The position numbers were made by a program, and so were the translations under genes. Below are positions 1 to 8,701 of a stretch of 35,357 nt of DNA, piece after piece. Position 1 is the first letter of the stretch. Every line of letters starts with the position of its first letter. The notes below the pieces were generated by a model. That model saw only the letters and a list, made by a program, of their open reading frames with translations, had not been told where the DNA came from and made no database searches. The DNA is from an uncultured Clostridia bacterium (GTDB taxonomy: Bacteria > Bacillota > Clostridia > Christensenellales > UBA1242), in contig CALVOK010000051.1 of assembly GCA_944350275.1 (NCBI GenBank), forward strand, positions 1 through 35,357, read 5' to 3'.

Positions 1-23
1 CGAAACAAATTATCCTCTTTTAA

Positions 24-183
24 GAGAGCGGGCGGATTATCCGCCTTTTTAAAGAGAGCGGACAGTAAAACTCTTATTCTATATAAACTACATCGGACAA
101 TCGCCAAGCGTCAGGCTTGAGAGCGGAGAGAAAGTCTATATTTTAAATAAAACACATCGGACAATCGCCAAGCGTCAGGCTTG
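24..183 (-). repeat. Array of ~64-bp hairpin repeat units, 3' of the BspA-like gene
   Basis: Two tandem units (54-118 and 119-182) run from GAGAGCGG to a conserved block ending ATCGGACAATCGCC and a 5-bp stem hairpin CAAGC-GTCAG-GCTTG. A partial unit at 24-53 carries a GGCGGAT/ATCCGCC palindrome. Read on the minus strand, the array starts one base after the stop codon of the BspA-like gene and has the same orientation as that gene. Bases 1-23 resemble the far end of the array near 13010, so the array probably continues left of the window. Related units are at 6647, 6878, 13033, 13097, 13161, 16480 and 16651. Confidence 0.85.
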
Positions 184-2502
184 TTATAATCCTAAGTCTA
201 TGCTCTCGCCTGTTGAGATAAGGATGATTTGCGTTCCTCGGCTCTCATATGTTGTGTTTCTTGGGTCAACTGATATTGTGGTCACACTTGGACAATTCTG
301 CAAAATCTGTTCACCTATTTCCACAATGGTCGACGGAAGAGTCAAGGTCCTCAAGTTTTGCAGTCCGCTGAATGCATAGTCAGCAATGGCGGTAGCAACA
401 TAGGTCTGTCCATTATAGGATATGCTTTCACCAATTGCAATTGTCTCAACCGCCTCATTTTGACTGCCAATGACGGTTACATTATTCCCATCAGTGATTG
501 CATATATAATATTTCCCTCAATAAATGAACCTATAAAGATTCTCTCTCTGAGCGAGTACAATTGACTTTTATAAGTATCTATATACTGCTCAGGCACATT
601 TATAACAATTTTGTCAGTATTTGGCAGTGCCGAATACCCCATATCCGCCACCTGAGAGCCTGCAAAGGTAACAAATCTGAGGTTTGGATTTTGAGCGAAA
701 GCATAAGTCTCTATACTTTCAATATCGCCTTGAAATGCAATTGAGGTCAAGTCATTTGAGTAGAAAGCATTTCTGCCAATAGTTTTGAGTGATTGAGGAA
801 AAACAACTTCGCCTGCAAGAGAGGTATCATTAAAGGCATATTCTCCTATACTTTCAAGTCTGCTATCTTCAGGGAAAGACAACTCAGTCAGTCCAGTCAT
901 AAGAAAGGCATAATCTCCAATATCTTGTAAATTTGAAGGGAATTCTATTGAGATAAGTGCTGAAGTAACCTGGAAGGCATAGTCACCAATGGTATTTAAA
1001 ACAGAGTTTTGTCCAAAGTCGAGTTCGCTTAAACTCTCACAGCCACTAAAACAATAATCTCCTATTGAGTAAATAACAGGCGAGAGGGTCACTTTTGCAA
1101 GACTTGTGCAACTTCTAAAGGTTTCAGCCTGCAGACTTCTTATGTTGGTGTTTTGAGAAAAATCTACACTTGTAAGACTGCTATTTTTAAAAGCATTCAT
1201 TCCAAGCGAGGTCAGTCCCTCAGGGACCACAAGGTTCTCTACGCCTGCACCACTGAATGCATAACTACCAATTGTTGTCAGTGCGCTTGGGAATATAAAG
1301 ACGGTTAAATTTTCACACCCATCAAACGCATAGTCGCCAATCTCGGTCAAAATTGATTGACTGTCAAAATTTACAGATTCAAGACTAGCACAACCTTGGA
1401 AGGTGTTTGCCTCAATCTTGGTGATAGTGCTTGGAATATTTATACTCTTTAGTTTCACGCAGTTTGTAAAAGCACCCTTACCAATGCTAGTCAAACTTGC
1501 CCCCTCGGCAAAAGTCACACTTTCAAGGCTTGTACAGTTTGCAAAAGCATTTTCACCTATTAAAGTAACTGAGGAAGGCAGAACTATCTCAGTTATATTC
1601 AAACCACTATATGCGTTTGCGTCTATTTCCACAACACCCTCAGGCACCTGTCCGTTTGTTGTTCCTAAAATAACAGAATTTGTTGCCTTATCGACAAGCA
1701 CACTTCCATTTACTGAATAGTAGTGTAAATTTGCCGAAGATACATCAATGTTTTCAAGATTTTGCAAGTTAACAAAATTGCCATCACCAATATCAATTAT
1801 CTTATCTGAAAGGACAACTCTCTCAATGTCAATTCCGCTCACTGCGTCATCCTCAATTTTGTAAACTTGATATGATATGTTTACCATTGACGGAATTTCA
1901 AGTATTGTGGATGAATAATTGTCAATACCTGTAACAGTGGCAAGATAAGCCTCGTTGTACAATCTATATTCAATGTTTTTGCTGTCTGTATAAACTGTAT
2001 CAGTAAGGTTAAATAGTGCTATATAGTTCGCCTCGTCGTCAAGGCTTATTGTAAGTGATGGGCTTTCGGTTACAACTACATTATTGTATATATTTCCTTT
2101 TGCCCAGCCTAAGAAAACTGCATTGCCCTTTTCATGCGCGATTGCTGTGACATTGTTACTTCCATCTGATATGGTGGTTGTGATAGTCCCCAAATTTCCA
2201 TTGTTGACACTTATATTGTCAAAACCTGTTCCCTCATCACTCTTGTTGAAAACGAAGAAATATAGACATAGACCGCCACCAACCAAAAGTAGCAGGCAAA
2301 GAAAGAAAATCATAAACCCTTTACCGCTTAATCTTCTTGTAGCAGTTTCTCCTTCTTCATAATAGCCATAATCTTCTTTCTTCTTTTTCTTGCTTTTGCC
2401 ACCCTTAGTCTCCGACTTAAACTTGGCAATAACCTGGTCTATCTCTTCCTTATTATAGACATAGTCCTCATCTTTCATATTTGAATTATTATCTTCTGCC
2501 AT
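184..2502 (-). CDS. Membrane-anchored BspA-like leucine-rich-repeat surface protein
   Basis: This 772-residue protein is probably displayed outside the cell. A lysine-rich cytoplasmic N-terminus of about 60 residues is followed by one hydrophobic segment (about 63-85) without an obvious cleavage site, so it should be a type II membrane protein. Next comes a short GWAKGN-containing stretch resembling Listeria-Bacteroides (InlB B-type) repeats, then roughly 20 LRR_5/BspA repeats of 23 residues with the pattern IGxxAFxxCxxLxxVxxP, up to about residue 630. A second short LRR block lies near the C-terminus. No sortase motif is seen. The ATG has GGAGGAA four bases upstream and a consensus promoter. 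The family mediates adhesion and protein binding; the ligand is unknown. The gene ends directly against the hairpin-repeat array. Confidence 0.9.
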   Translation of the reverse strand: MAEDNNSNMKDEDYVYNKEEIDQVIAKFKSETKGGKSKKKKKEDYGYYEEGETATRRLSGKGFMIFFLCLLLLVGGGLCLYFFVFNKSDEGTGFDNISVNNGNLGTITTTISDGSNNVTAIAHEKGNAVFLGWAKGNIYNNVVVTESPSLTISLDDEANYIALFNLTDTVYTDSKNIEYRLYNEAYLATVTGIDNYSSTILEIPSMVNISYQVYKIEDDAVSGIDIERVVLSDKIIDIGDGNFVNLQNLENIDVSSANLHYYSVNGSVLVDKATNSVILGTTNGQVPEGVVEIDANAYSGLNITEIVLPSSVTLIGENAFANCTSLESVTFAEGASLTSIGKGAFTNCVKLKSINIPSTITKIEANTFQGCASLESVNFDSQSILTEIGDYAFDGCENLTVFIFPSALTTIGSYAFSGAGVENLVVPEGLTSLGMNAFKNSSLTSVDFSQNTNIRSLQAETFRSCTSLAKVTLSPVIYSIGDYCFSGCESLSELDFGQNSVLNTIGDYAFQVTSALISIEFPSNLQDIGDYAFLMTGLTELSFPEDSRLESIGEYAFNDTSLAGEVVFPQSLKTIGRNAFYSNDLTSIAFQGDIESIETYAFAQNPNLRFVTFAGSQVADMGYSALPNTDKIVINVPEQYIDTYKSQLYSLRERIFIGSFIEGNIIYAITDGNNVTVIGSQNEAVETIAIGESISYNGQTYVATAIADYAFSGLQNLRTLTLPSTIVEIGEQILQNCPSVTTISVDPRNTTYESRGTQIILISTGESIDLGL

Positions 2503-2535
2503 TATTCCTCCAAAAACACCTTTTATTTAATTTAA

Positions 2536-2564
2536 AGTATAATATATTTTGTAAATATTGTCAA
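2536..2564 (-). promoter_or_regulatory. Promoter of the BspA-like gene
   Basis: On the minus strand TTGACA (2559-2564), a 17-base spacer and TATACT (2536-2541) lie about 33 bases before the start codon, leaving a short leader with a GGAGGAA ribosome binding site. Confidence 0.8.
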
Positions 2565-2601
2565 TATTTAGTAGTTATTTTGCCCAATTATAAATCTTTT
2601 A

Positions 2602-3741
2602 TCAACCATTTTGCAAAAGTTTTACAATTATATAGTTGCTCACACCATAGTACTTTGGATTGAGATAAAAGCGTTTGTCTTTAATAAAAATTATCTTTTT
2701 TTCAATAAATTCGTCAAAATTTTCATTTTTTTCAATAAAATAACCTAATTTTTCCAAATAATTTCTGTCAATACCTATTTTTGAGCGAAGTCCAAGCATG
2801 ATGTGTTCCTCTATCAACTGTTCTTTTGTAAGCACCTCCTTAAATTGTTGTCTTTTTTTGTAATATCTATCAAAATCACTCGCATTTGCATAACGAATGC
2901 CATCTATATATGAATGTGCAGAGAGCCCAAAACCTATATAGTTTTCGCCATTCCAATATTTTAAATTGTGCCTGCTTTCATAACCATTTTTTGCAAAATT
3001 TGATATTTCATATTGAAAAAAGTTGTTTTTTTGCAAAAATTCTGTTGTTTTTTGATAAATTTCAACACATTCGTCATCGTCAGGCAAAATAAAAGGCTTG
3101 TTTTTCACAATCTTCTCAAGAGGTGTTCCCTCCTCTACTTGAAGCATATATGTAGAGATATGTTTTACACCCATTGAAATTATTTTTTCTAAATCTTGAA
3201 TAAATTTGTCACACTCTTGCGAGGGAAGTCCTATCAAAAAATCACAACTTACATTGTCAAAATACCTGCAAGCAAGTTCTATCGAGGACAGTGCCTGACT
3301 GCTGTCGTGAAGTCTGCCAATAAATTTAAGTTGGTCATCCTGCAATGACTGAATACCTAGAGAAATTCTGTTTATTCCAAGTTTTTTGTAGCCTACAACT
3401 TTTTCTTCGGTAAGGGAATTAGGGTTGCACTCAATAGTTATTTCACTTTCCTTTTGCAATTCGAATTTGTTTTTAACTGCTTGGAGTAGTTTTTCAACAT
3501 CATTGCCGTCAAGCAAACTTGGAGTTCCGCCACCTATATATATTGTATCTATTTTATATAAATTTTCACTTTTTTTAATAAAATTTTCGTTTTTTTGCAG
3601 TTTTTTACTGTCAAATTCGTCAATTTCATCAATCAAGTGTTTTATATATCTGTCTTTTTCGCTAAGATTACAAAAAGAAGAAAATGCACAATAATTGCAT
3701 TTCCTCTCGCAAAATGGAATATGTAAATATATACCATTCAT
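2602..3741 (-). CDS. hemW: HemW-type radical SAM heme chaperone
   Basis: This 379-residue radical SAM protein is of the HemW family (long annotated as oxygen-independent coproporphyrinogen III oxidase-like). The N-terminus has HIPFCERKCNYC, in which C11, C15 and C18 form the CxxxCxxC motif for the [4Fe-4S] cluster and AdoMet. The IGGGTPS and ECNP motifs of the family follow. The short spacing to the first Cys and the lack of the HemN N-terminal extension favour HemW, which binds and delivers heme, over true HemN. The ATG is preceded by AAGGAGAA. It lies 99 bp downstream of lepA on the same strand, the usual Firmicutes order, but hrcA-grpE-dnaK do not follow; a surface-protein gene does. Confidence 0.9.
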   Translation of the reverse strand: MNGIYLHIPFCERKCNYCAFSSFCNLSEKDRYIKHLIDEIDEFDSKKLQKNENFIKKSENLYKIDTIYIGGGTPSLLDGNDVEKLLQAVKNKFELQKESEITIECNPNSLTEEKVVGYKKLGINRISLGIQSLQDDQLKFIGRLHDSSQALSSIELACRYFDNVSCDFLIGLPSQECDKFIQDLEKIISMGVKHISTYMLQVEEGTPLEKIVKNKPFILPDDDECVEIYQKTTEFLQKNNFFQYEISNFAKNGYESRHNLKYWNGENYIGFGLSAHSYIDGIRYANASDFDRYYKKRQQFKEVLTKEQLIEEHIMLGLRSKIGIDRNYLEKLGYFIEKNENFDEFIEKKIIFIKDKRFYLNPKYYGVSNYIIVKLLQNG

Positions 3742-3840
3742 AATTTCTCCTTAAAGTTTTTTCGCCCACAGACTTTTTATCAAATATCCTAAAAATATTA
3801 CAAACTTTTTATCAAATTAATCAGACAAAATTTTTATTTT

Positions 3841-5646
3841 TTAATTGTCATCATCGAGTTTTAGTATCGACATAAAAGCCTCTGACGGTATCTCAACAGA
3901 ACCTATCTTCCTCATTCGCTTTTTGCCCTCTTTCTGTTTTTCAAGAAGTTTACGTTTTCTTGTTATATCACCGCCGTAACATTTAGCAAGCACATCTTTT
4001 CTCATTGCAGAGACCGTCTCTCGTGCTATAACCTTACTTCCTATTGCCGCCTGAATTGGCACTTCAAAAAGTTGCCTTGGTATGATTTTTTTGAGTTTTT
4101 CGGTGAGCGCTCGTCCTCTTGCGTAAGCCTTGTCCTTATGAACAATAATTGATAATGCGTCACACTTCTCGCCGTTCAAAAGAATGTCGACTTTGACAAG
4201 GTCACTCCTCTCATACCCTGCCATTTCATAATCTAGACTTGCATAACCCTTGGTTCTTGACTTCAGACTATCAAAAAAGTCATAGATAATCTCGCCAAGC
4301 GGAAGAATATAGTGTACCCTCACTCTATTTTCGTCAAGATAGGTCAAGTCTTTATAAATCCCTCGTTTTTCCTGGCAAAGTTCCATGATTGATCCAACAT
4401 ACTGAGGAGGCGCGAAAATACCTGCCTTTACAACAGGTTCCTCAATAAAAGCAATCTCGGTAGGCGCAGGCAATGATGACGGATTTGACAATTCTATAAC
4501 CTCGCCATTTGTTTTGTGAACCTTATAAAATACACTTGGAGCAGTTGTTATTATATCAAGATTGAATTCCCTCTCAAGTCTCTCTGTAATAATTTCAAGA
4601 TGTAAAAGTCCCAAAAAACCACATCTAAAACCATAGCCCAGTGCCTGAGACACCTCAGGTTGAAATTCAAGTGAGGCATCATTGAGTTTTAATTTTTCTA
4701 GCGCATCCTTAAGTTCGCCATACTTTGCTCCATCAACGGTAAATATACCGCAAAAGACCACAGGTTGAACCTTTTTGTAGCCAGGCAGTGCCTCGTCTAT
4801 TGGGTCAGAAAAATTTGTTATTGTATCGCCCACCTCAATATCACTTAGATTTTTGATTGAACCTGCAAGATAACCAACATCACCTGCAAGTAACTGCTCG
4901 CATGGCTTAGAAAAAGGTACAAAAACACCAACCTCAGTTACATCAAAGACCTTGCCTGTATGCATCATTTTGATTTTATCACCAACCTTAACTTTTCCAT
5001 CAAAAACCCTTATTAAACAAATTGCTCCCTTAAAATTATCATAATAACTGTCGAATATTAGGCATTTAAGTTTACCATTCTCGTCACCCTTTGGGGATGG
5101 AAATTCTTTGACGATCATCTCAAGCACCTGGTCAATATTTATTCCGTCTTTGGCAGATATGCAAGGTGCATGTTCGGCAGGAATTCCTACTACATCCTCA
5201 ATCTCTTTTTTTACCTCCTCAGGTCGCGCTGACGGCAGGTCAATTTTATTGATAACAGGTAATATCTCTAGATTGTTGTCAATGGCAAGGTAGGCATTTG
5301 CAAGCGTCTGTGCCTCCACTCCTTGAGAGGCATCCACAATCAAAATAGCACCCTCACAAGCGGCGAGCGAGCGAGAGACCTCATAGGTAAAGTCGACGTG
5401 TCCTGGTGTGTCAATAAGGTTGAGTTCATACCGCTCACCCTCAAAGTCATAGAGCATCCTTGTCGGTGTCAACTTAATTGTTATACCCTTTTCTCGCTCA
5501 AGTTCCATACTATCAAGAAGTTGGTCCTGCATATCACGTTTTGCAAGAGTTCCCGTCTTTTCAATAAGTCTATCTGCAAGGGTAGATTTGCCATGGTCTA
5601 TATGTGCAACAATACAAAAATTTCTTATTTTCTTAATTCGTTCCAT
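3841..5646 (-). CDS. lepA: Elongation factor 4 (LepA) GTPase
   Basis: This full-length 601-residue ribosomal GTPase back-translocates or remodels stalled ribosomes. G1 is AHIDHGKST (residues 14-22), G3 is DTPGHVDF, G4 is NKID. Domain 2, the EF-G-like domains and the LepA-specific C-terminal domain ending [18 protein letters not shown] are all present. The start [19 protein letters not shown] matches the family start. No Shine-Dalgarno sequence precedes the ATG; instead a TATAAT box ends only six bases upstream, so the mRNA is predicted to be leaderless. It is divergent from the GDPD gene and probably cotranscribed with hemW. Confidence 0.96.
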   Translation of the reverse strand: MERIKKIRNFCIVAHIDHGKSTLADRLIEKTGTLAKRDMQDQLLDSMELEREKGITIKLTPTRMLYDFEGERYELNLIDTPGHVDFTYEVSRSLAACEGAILIVDASQGVEAQTLANAYLAIDNNLEILPVINKIDLPSARPEEVKKEIEDVVGIPAEHAPCISAKDGINIDQVLEMIVKEFPSPKGDENGKLKCLIFDSYYDNFKGAICLIRVFDGKVKVGDKIKMMHTGKVFDVTEVGVFVPFSKPCEQLLAGDVGYLAGSIKNLSDIEVGDTITNFSDPIDEALPGYKKVQPVVFCGIFTVDGAKYGELKDALEKLKLNDASLEFQPEVSQALGYGFRCGFLGLLHLEIITERLEREFNLDIITTAPSVFYKVHKTNGEVIELSNPSSLPAPTEIAFIEEPVVKAGIFAPPQYVGSIMELCQEKRGIYKDLTYLDENRVRVHYILPLGEIIYDFFDSLKSRTKGYASLDYEMAGYERSDLVKVDILLNGEKCDALSIIVHKDKAYARGRALTEKLKKIIPRQLFEVPIQAAIGSKVIARETVSAMRKDVLAKCYGGDITRKRKLLEKQKEGKKRMRKIGSVEIPSEAFMSILKLDDDN

Positions 5647-5652
5647 TTTAAA

Positions 5653-5681
5653 ATTATAATAAAAATAAAAAAATAAATCAA
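5653..5681 (-). promoter_or_regulatory. lepA promoter placed for a leaderless transcript
   Basis: On the minus strand TTGATT (5676-5681), 17 bases and TATAAT (5653-5658) are followed by six bases (TTTAAA) and then the lepA ATG. Transcription normally starts six to seven bases after the -10 box, which falls on or next to the A of the start codon. No ribosome binding site is present. Confidence 0.75.
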
Positions 5682-5772
5682 TATATTAGGTTAATTTAAT
5701 AAAATTTGCCTGATTTTTTACAAAATTTTATATAATATTGCCTCACCTTTGCGCGAGCACACCTTTTTTTAT

Positions 5773-5801
5773 TTGATTTTTTTATAAGGTTATGTTATAA
5801 T
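5773..5801 (+). promoter_or_regulatory. Promoter of the GDPD gene
   Basis: TTGATT (5773-5778), a 17-base spacer and TATAAT (5796-5801) lie about 95 bases before the start codon, divergent from the lepA promoter. Confidence 0.7.
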
Positions 5802-5896
5802 AACATTAAACACATACTAATTTATGAAAAATGTTGAATTTTGTCGTAAATTGTAAATTATTGCATAAAATATATTACTTTTGTAAGGTGGTAAAA

Positions 5897-6625
5897 ATGG
5901 AAATTTTTAATTCTTGGCTGGTTGAAACTCCTATCGCTCATCGTGGACTGCATGATAAAGAGCACCCTGAAAACTCGCTCTCCGCTTTTGGTCGAGCAAT
6001 TGAAGAGGGATACCCTATTGAACTTGATGTGCAAATGATTGCTGACGGAACTGTGGTGGTATTTCATGACGAGAGTCTGTCTCGTCTTACCGACAATGAC
6101 GGATACATCAAGTTTTTAACTAAAGCAGACCTTGGCATACTCTTTTTAAAAGATAGCAAAGAAAAAATACCTACATTTGAGGAGGTACTAAATTTTGTTG
6201 ACGGAAAGGTTCCTCTCCTTATTGAGATAAAAAATCAAGGCAAGGTCGGCGAACTTGAGAAAAAAGTTATTGAACTTTTGAAAAATTATAAGGGTCTCTA
6301 TGCAGTTCAATCATTCAATCCATATGTGCTTGAGTATTTTGAAAAGCACGCACCTGAGATTTGGCGAGGACAACTTGCTGGCTTTTTTAAAGGTGAAAAA
6401 CTTGCGTTCTTTAAAAAATTTGCTCTTAAACGAATGCTACTCAATAAAAAAATATCCAAGCCTCACTTTATAAGTTACGAGGCAAAGCGAGTACCAAACA
6501 GGTTTATTCGCAAATATAAAAAATTGCCACTCCTCGTCTGGACTGTAGCAAGTCAAGGCGAATATCTCAAAGTAGTCAAGTATTGTGATAATGTAATTTT
6601 TGAAGGGTTTGAACCGAAGATATAA
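5897..6625 (+). CDS. Glycerophosphodiester phosphodiesterase family protein
   Basis: This 242-residue cytoplasmic GDPD-fold enzyme should hydrolyse glycerophosphodiesters to glycerol-3-phosphate and an alcohol. The motifs are HRG (residues 15-17), PENS, ELDVQ and FHDESLSRLT, holding the metal-binding Glu/Asp and catalytic His, plus the C-terminal VWTVAS. The start is set at 5897 because GGTGG sits five bases upstream and the family begins just before HRG; an in-frame ATG at 5831 would add 22 residues unlike the family. There is no signal peptide. Immediately 3' are structured repeats in the same orientation. Confidence 0.9.
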   Translation: MEIFNSWLVETPIAHRGLHDKEHPENSLSAFGRAIEEGYPIELDVQMIADGTVVVFHDESLSRLTDNDGYIKFLTKADLGILFLKDSKEKIPTFEEVLNFVDGKVPLLIEIKNQGKVGELEKKVIELLKNYKGLYAVQSFNPYVLEYFEKHAPEIWRGQLAGFFKGEKLAFFKKFALKRMLLNKKISKPHFISYEAKRVPNRFIRKYKKLPLLVWTVASQGEYLKVVKYCDNVIFEGFEPKI

Positions 6626-6631
6626 TATAAT

Positions 6632-6940
6632 TGGGGGGAAACCCAACAAGCCTGACGCTTGGCGATTGTCCGATGTGATATACTTGATATACAATCTTTA
6701 TCTCCGCTCTCAAATATTTTTTTGGTAAAATACTTTCGGTTTCCCTCCCATTCAGGTTCCCTTGAAATTGTCAAATTTCAAGGGTAATAGACCCCCTTCC
6801 GCCCCCTTGAAATTTACTCTGTAAATTTCTGCGTAATTTGGAGTCTTACCGACTACATTTCCATGACGCATAGTTTGCAAACCTTACGTTTGACGATTGT
6901 CCGATGTAGTGTACTTAAAATACAAATTATCTCCGCTCTC
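6632..6940 (+). repeat. Composite hairpin-repeat element 3' of the GDPD gene
   Basis: Two ~64-bp units (6647-6711 with hairpin CAAGC-CTGAC-GCTTG; 6878-6940 with hairpin CAAAC-CTTAC-GTTTG) share CGATTGTCCGATGT and CCGCTCTC. An outer stem pairs TGGGGGGAAACC at 6632 with its near-complement at 6738-6750. The spacer carries a perfect 11-bp hairpin (6759-6784, loop GTCA) after GGTT and a perfect 9-bp hairpin GAAATTTAC-TCT-GTAAATTTC (6809-6829). The same GGTTCCC-hairpin-GGGTAA module recurs at 16597-16629 with different stem sequence. All of it follows the GDPD gene in its orientation. Confidence 0.8.
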
Positions 6941-6962
6941 AAGGAAAACTGACAATCCGCAT

Positions 6963-7038
6963 AAAAAACACCTCTTAAAGTGAAGTGAATTTCCTAAAAC
7001 GCCCAACTTTTTGGGGTACTTCAAAAGAGGTGTTTTTT
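6963..7038. terminator. Bidirectional terminator with a large structured top
   Basis: AAAAAACACCTCTT (6963-6976) pairs with AAGAGGTGTTTTTT (7025-7038), giving T-runs on both strands. It can serve rsmD on minus and anything reading through on plus. The apex is unusually long and contains nested pairings (GAAGT with ACTTC and a CCCAA/TTGGG hairpin), so it could instead be a small mobile element or a short RNA that ends in this terminator. Confidence 0.75.
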
Positions 7039-7134
7039 GTGTGTTGTTATTTTTTTAATATGTTTTCTAAAAAAGTATTTTTATATCACACATTTTTTGG
7101 AAAAATGTTCTAAAAAGTGGGTTTTATTTATGAA

Positions 7135-7671
7135 CTAATCTCTATTATTAAGATAGGTTACCATTTTTATGCCGTATCTTTTCTCAGAAACAACCTCAAA
7201 AGGCGAAAAGTCAAAATCGTCTTTTTTGTCATGCTCGCAAACAATTATCCCTCCGCTTGCAAGCAAATTGTTGTTTGCTATCCGCTGAATACAGTCCTCA
7301 TACACCCCACTCTTGTATGGTGGGTCAAGCAATATGATGTCAAACTGCTCGCCTTTTAAGAGGTCGAGTGTCTTTTCATAATTTGCTCGTATCAGTCTTG
7401 CATCTATCCCAAGATTTTTAAAATTTGCTCTTGTCAGACCTACCGAGCGATTGTCTTTGTCGGCAAATACCACCTCGCTCGCACCGCGACTTATTGCCTC
7501 AATACCAAGCGCACCTGTACCGCAAAACAAATCTAGCACCTTAGAACCCAGCACCCTGTCACCAAGTTTATTAAATATTGCCTGCTTTACAACATCGGCA
7601 GTTGGGCGGATATGCTCAAACTTATTTTCAACAAGTACCCGCCCTCTGAATTTTCCTGCAGTAACTCTCAT
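7135..7671 (-). CDS. rsmD: 16S rRNA (guanine(966)-N2)-methyltransferase
   Basis: This 178-residue Rossmann-fold methyltransferase modifies G966 of 16S rRNA with AdoMet. The start MRVTAGKFRGR is the family start. The AdoMet motif is LDLFCGTGALGIEAISRGA, an acidic FADKD follows, and the catalytic motif DPPY is in LLDPPYKSG. Length is normal. There is no Shine-Dalgarno sequence; TATAAT ends six bases before the ATG, as for lepA. The usual neighbour coaD is not seen. The gene stands alone, ended by the strong hairpin at 6963-7038. Confidence 0.95.
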   Translation of the reverse strand: MRVTAGKFRGRVLVENKFEHIRPTADVVKQAIFNKLGDRVLGSKVLDLFCGTGALGIEAISRGASEVVFADKDNRSVGLTRANFKNLGIDARLIRANYEKTLDLLKGEQFDIILLDPPYKSGVYEDCIQRIANNNLLASGGIIVCEHDKKDDFDFSPFEVVSEKRYGIKMVTYLNNRD

Positions 7672-7677
7672 AGCAAA

Positions 7678-7706
7678 ATTATAACATTACACAACAATTT
7701 TTTCAA
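7678..7706 (-). promoter_or_regulatory. rsmD promoter placed for a leaderless transcript
   Basis: On the minus strand TTGAAA (7701-7706), 17 bases and TATAAT (7678-7683) are followed by six bases (TTTGCT) and the ATG. No ribosome binding site is present. Confidence 0.75.
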
Positions 7707-7767
7707 AGCAAAATAGCCACAAAAAGACTTGCAACTTATGATATTATCAAATTTCAAAATGTCAACC

Positions 7768-8547
7768 TTAAACCAAGGGCTCAGTCGAGTAAACTCTATA
7801 AGTCTTTTCGCCAACCACCTCATCACTTGTATAAAGGAATTTGGTGGTGTTGATATAAGAATGTGAGTCACTCACAAAATCAGTAAGCACCCTAACAGTT
7901 GTGGCATTGCTAAGCAAATATCCACAAGCAGTTGATGAGGTTGCATTGTTATAAATCGTTTCACTTTCAATTGTAACGGTGGTGAGAGAAGAACAACCAG
8001 AGAATGTCATTGTTTCTCCTATACTTGTTACACTGGTTGGGATAGTTATTGAAGTTAAGGATGAACAGTATAAAAATGCAAAATCTTCTATAACCTGCAA
8101 TTGACTACCATCCTCAAACACTATACTAACTAAAGAACTACAAAAATCAAACGCATCACTTCTGATATGTGTAACAGTATATGGAATTGTAAGTTTCTTC
8201 AAGTAAGTATTATTTAAAAATGCGTTTGGCCCAATTTCTGTAACATCAATATCATTGCCTTCTACAAATATATTGTTGCTCTCTTCGTATTTAATTTCAA
8301 TTGATTCTGTAGCATTTTGTAACGCACTTACAACATCAGCATCTGAACTGAATTGTAAAAAATCTTCGTAGAACGAATAAAATTCTCCGTCAACAATGAC
8401 ATCAAAATTTTGTATATAATTTACAGATGTATTATTTGTAATGTAATCAAGAAAATCAGAATAGGTATTAAATTCTAATGTTACGGGTTCTGGTATCCCT
8501 CTTATACTAGGCGAAATGGTTTGAGACTTGCATGAGCGGTCCCCCGC
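7768..8547 (-). pseudogene. 5'-truncated BspA-like leucine-rich-repeat gene
   Basis: The frame is open from a stop at 8548-8550 to the stop at 7768 (about 259 codons) but has no ATG or GTG and only one internal TTG (8202). It encodes LRR_5-type repeats, such as IGPNAFLNNTYLKKLTIP and a CSSLTSITIPTSVTSIG stretch, preceded by a segment containing GEFYSFYEDFLQFSS. The upstream end runs straight into the cloverleaf at 8518-8611, and no N-terminal part exists on the other side, where a lipoprotein gene starts on the other strand. I read it as a 3' remnant of a larger surface-protein gene, truncated at or by the cloverleaf. A TTG start at 8202 would give a 144-residue peptide without a signal sequence, which seems less likely. 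Confidence 0.75.
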
Positions 8548-8611
8548 TCATAAGACGTTTTTGGACAAAAACGTCTTGTTTGCCCAAATGGGCAAACGCA
8601 AGTCTCAAACC
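8518..8611. repeat. Perfect 94-bp cloverleaf (four-way junction) palindromic element
   Basis: An outer 14-bp stem, GGTTTGAGACTTGC (8518-8531) with its exact complement (8598-8611), encloses three perfect hairpins with no unpaired base between them. Hairpin 1 is 8532-8551 (8 bp, loop TCCC), hairpin 2 is 8552-8577 (11 bp, loop GGAC), hairpin 3 is 8578-8597 (8 bp, loop AAAT). Only 12 of 94 bases are unpaired. The left outer arm and hairpin 1 overlap the open frame of the truncated LRR gene. The same plan (outer stem plus three hairpins) is seen in the repeats at 12391, 29651 and 29788. Confidence 0.95.
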
Positions 8612-8701
8612 CTTGTTCTTGATATCTCTCCCAAATCACAACCGTAAGTTTGTAACATGAGAGAGGGTTTTTACATAAATTGTTTGTTGTAAGGAGGAAA
8701 A

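Noticed and set aside
8612..8701. TPP or other riboswitch before the binding-protein gene
   Set aside because: Known core motifs are absent; only a simple CTCTC/GAGAG pairing is seen.
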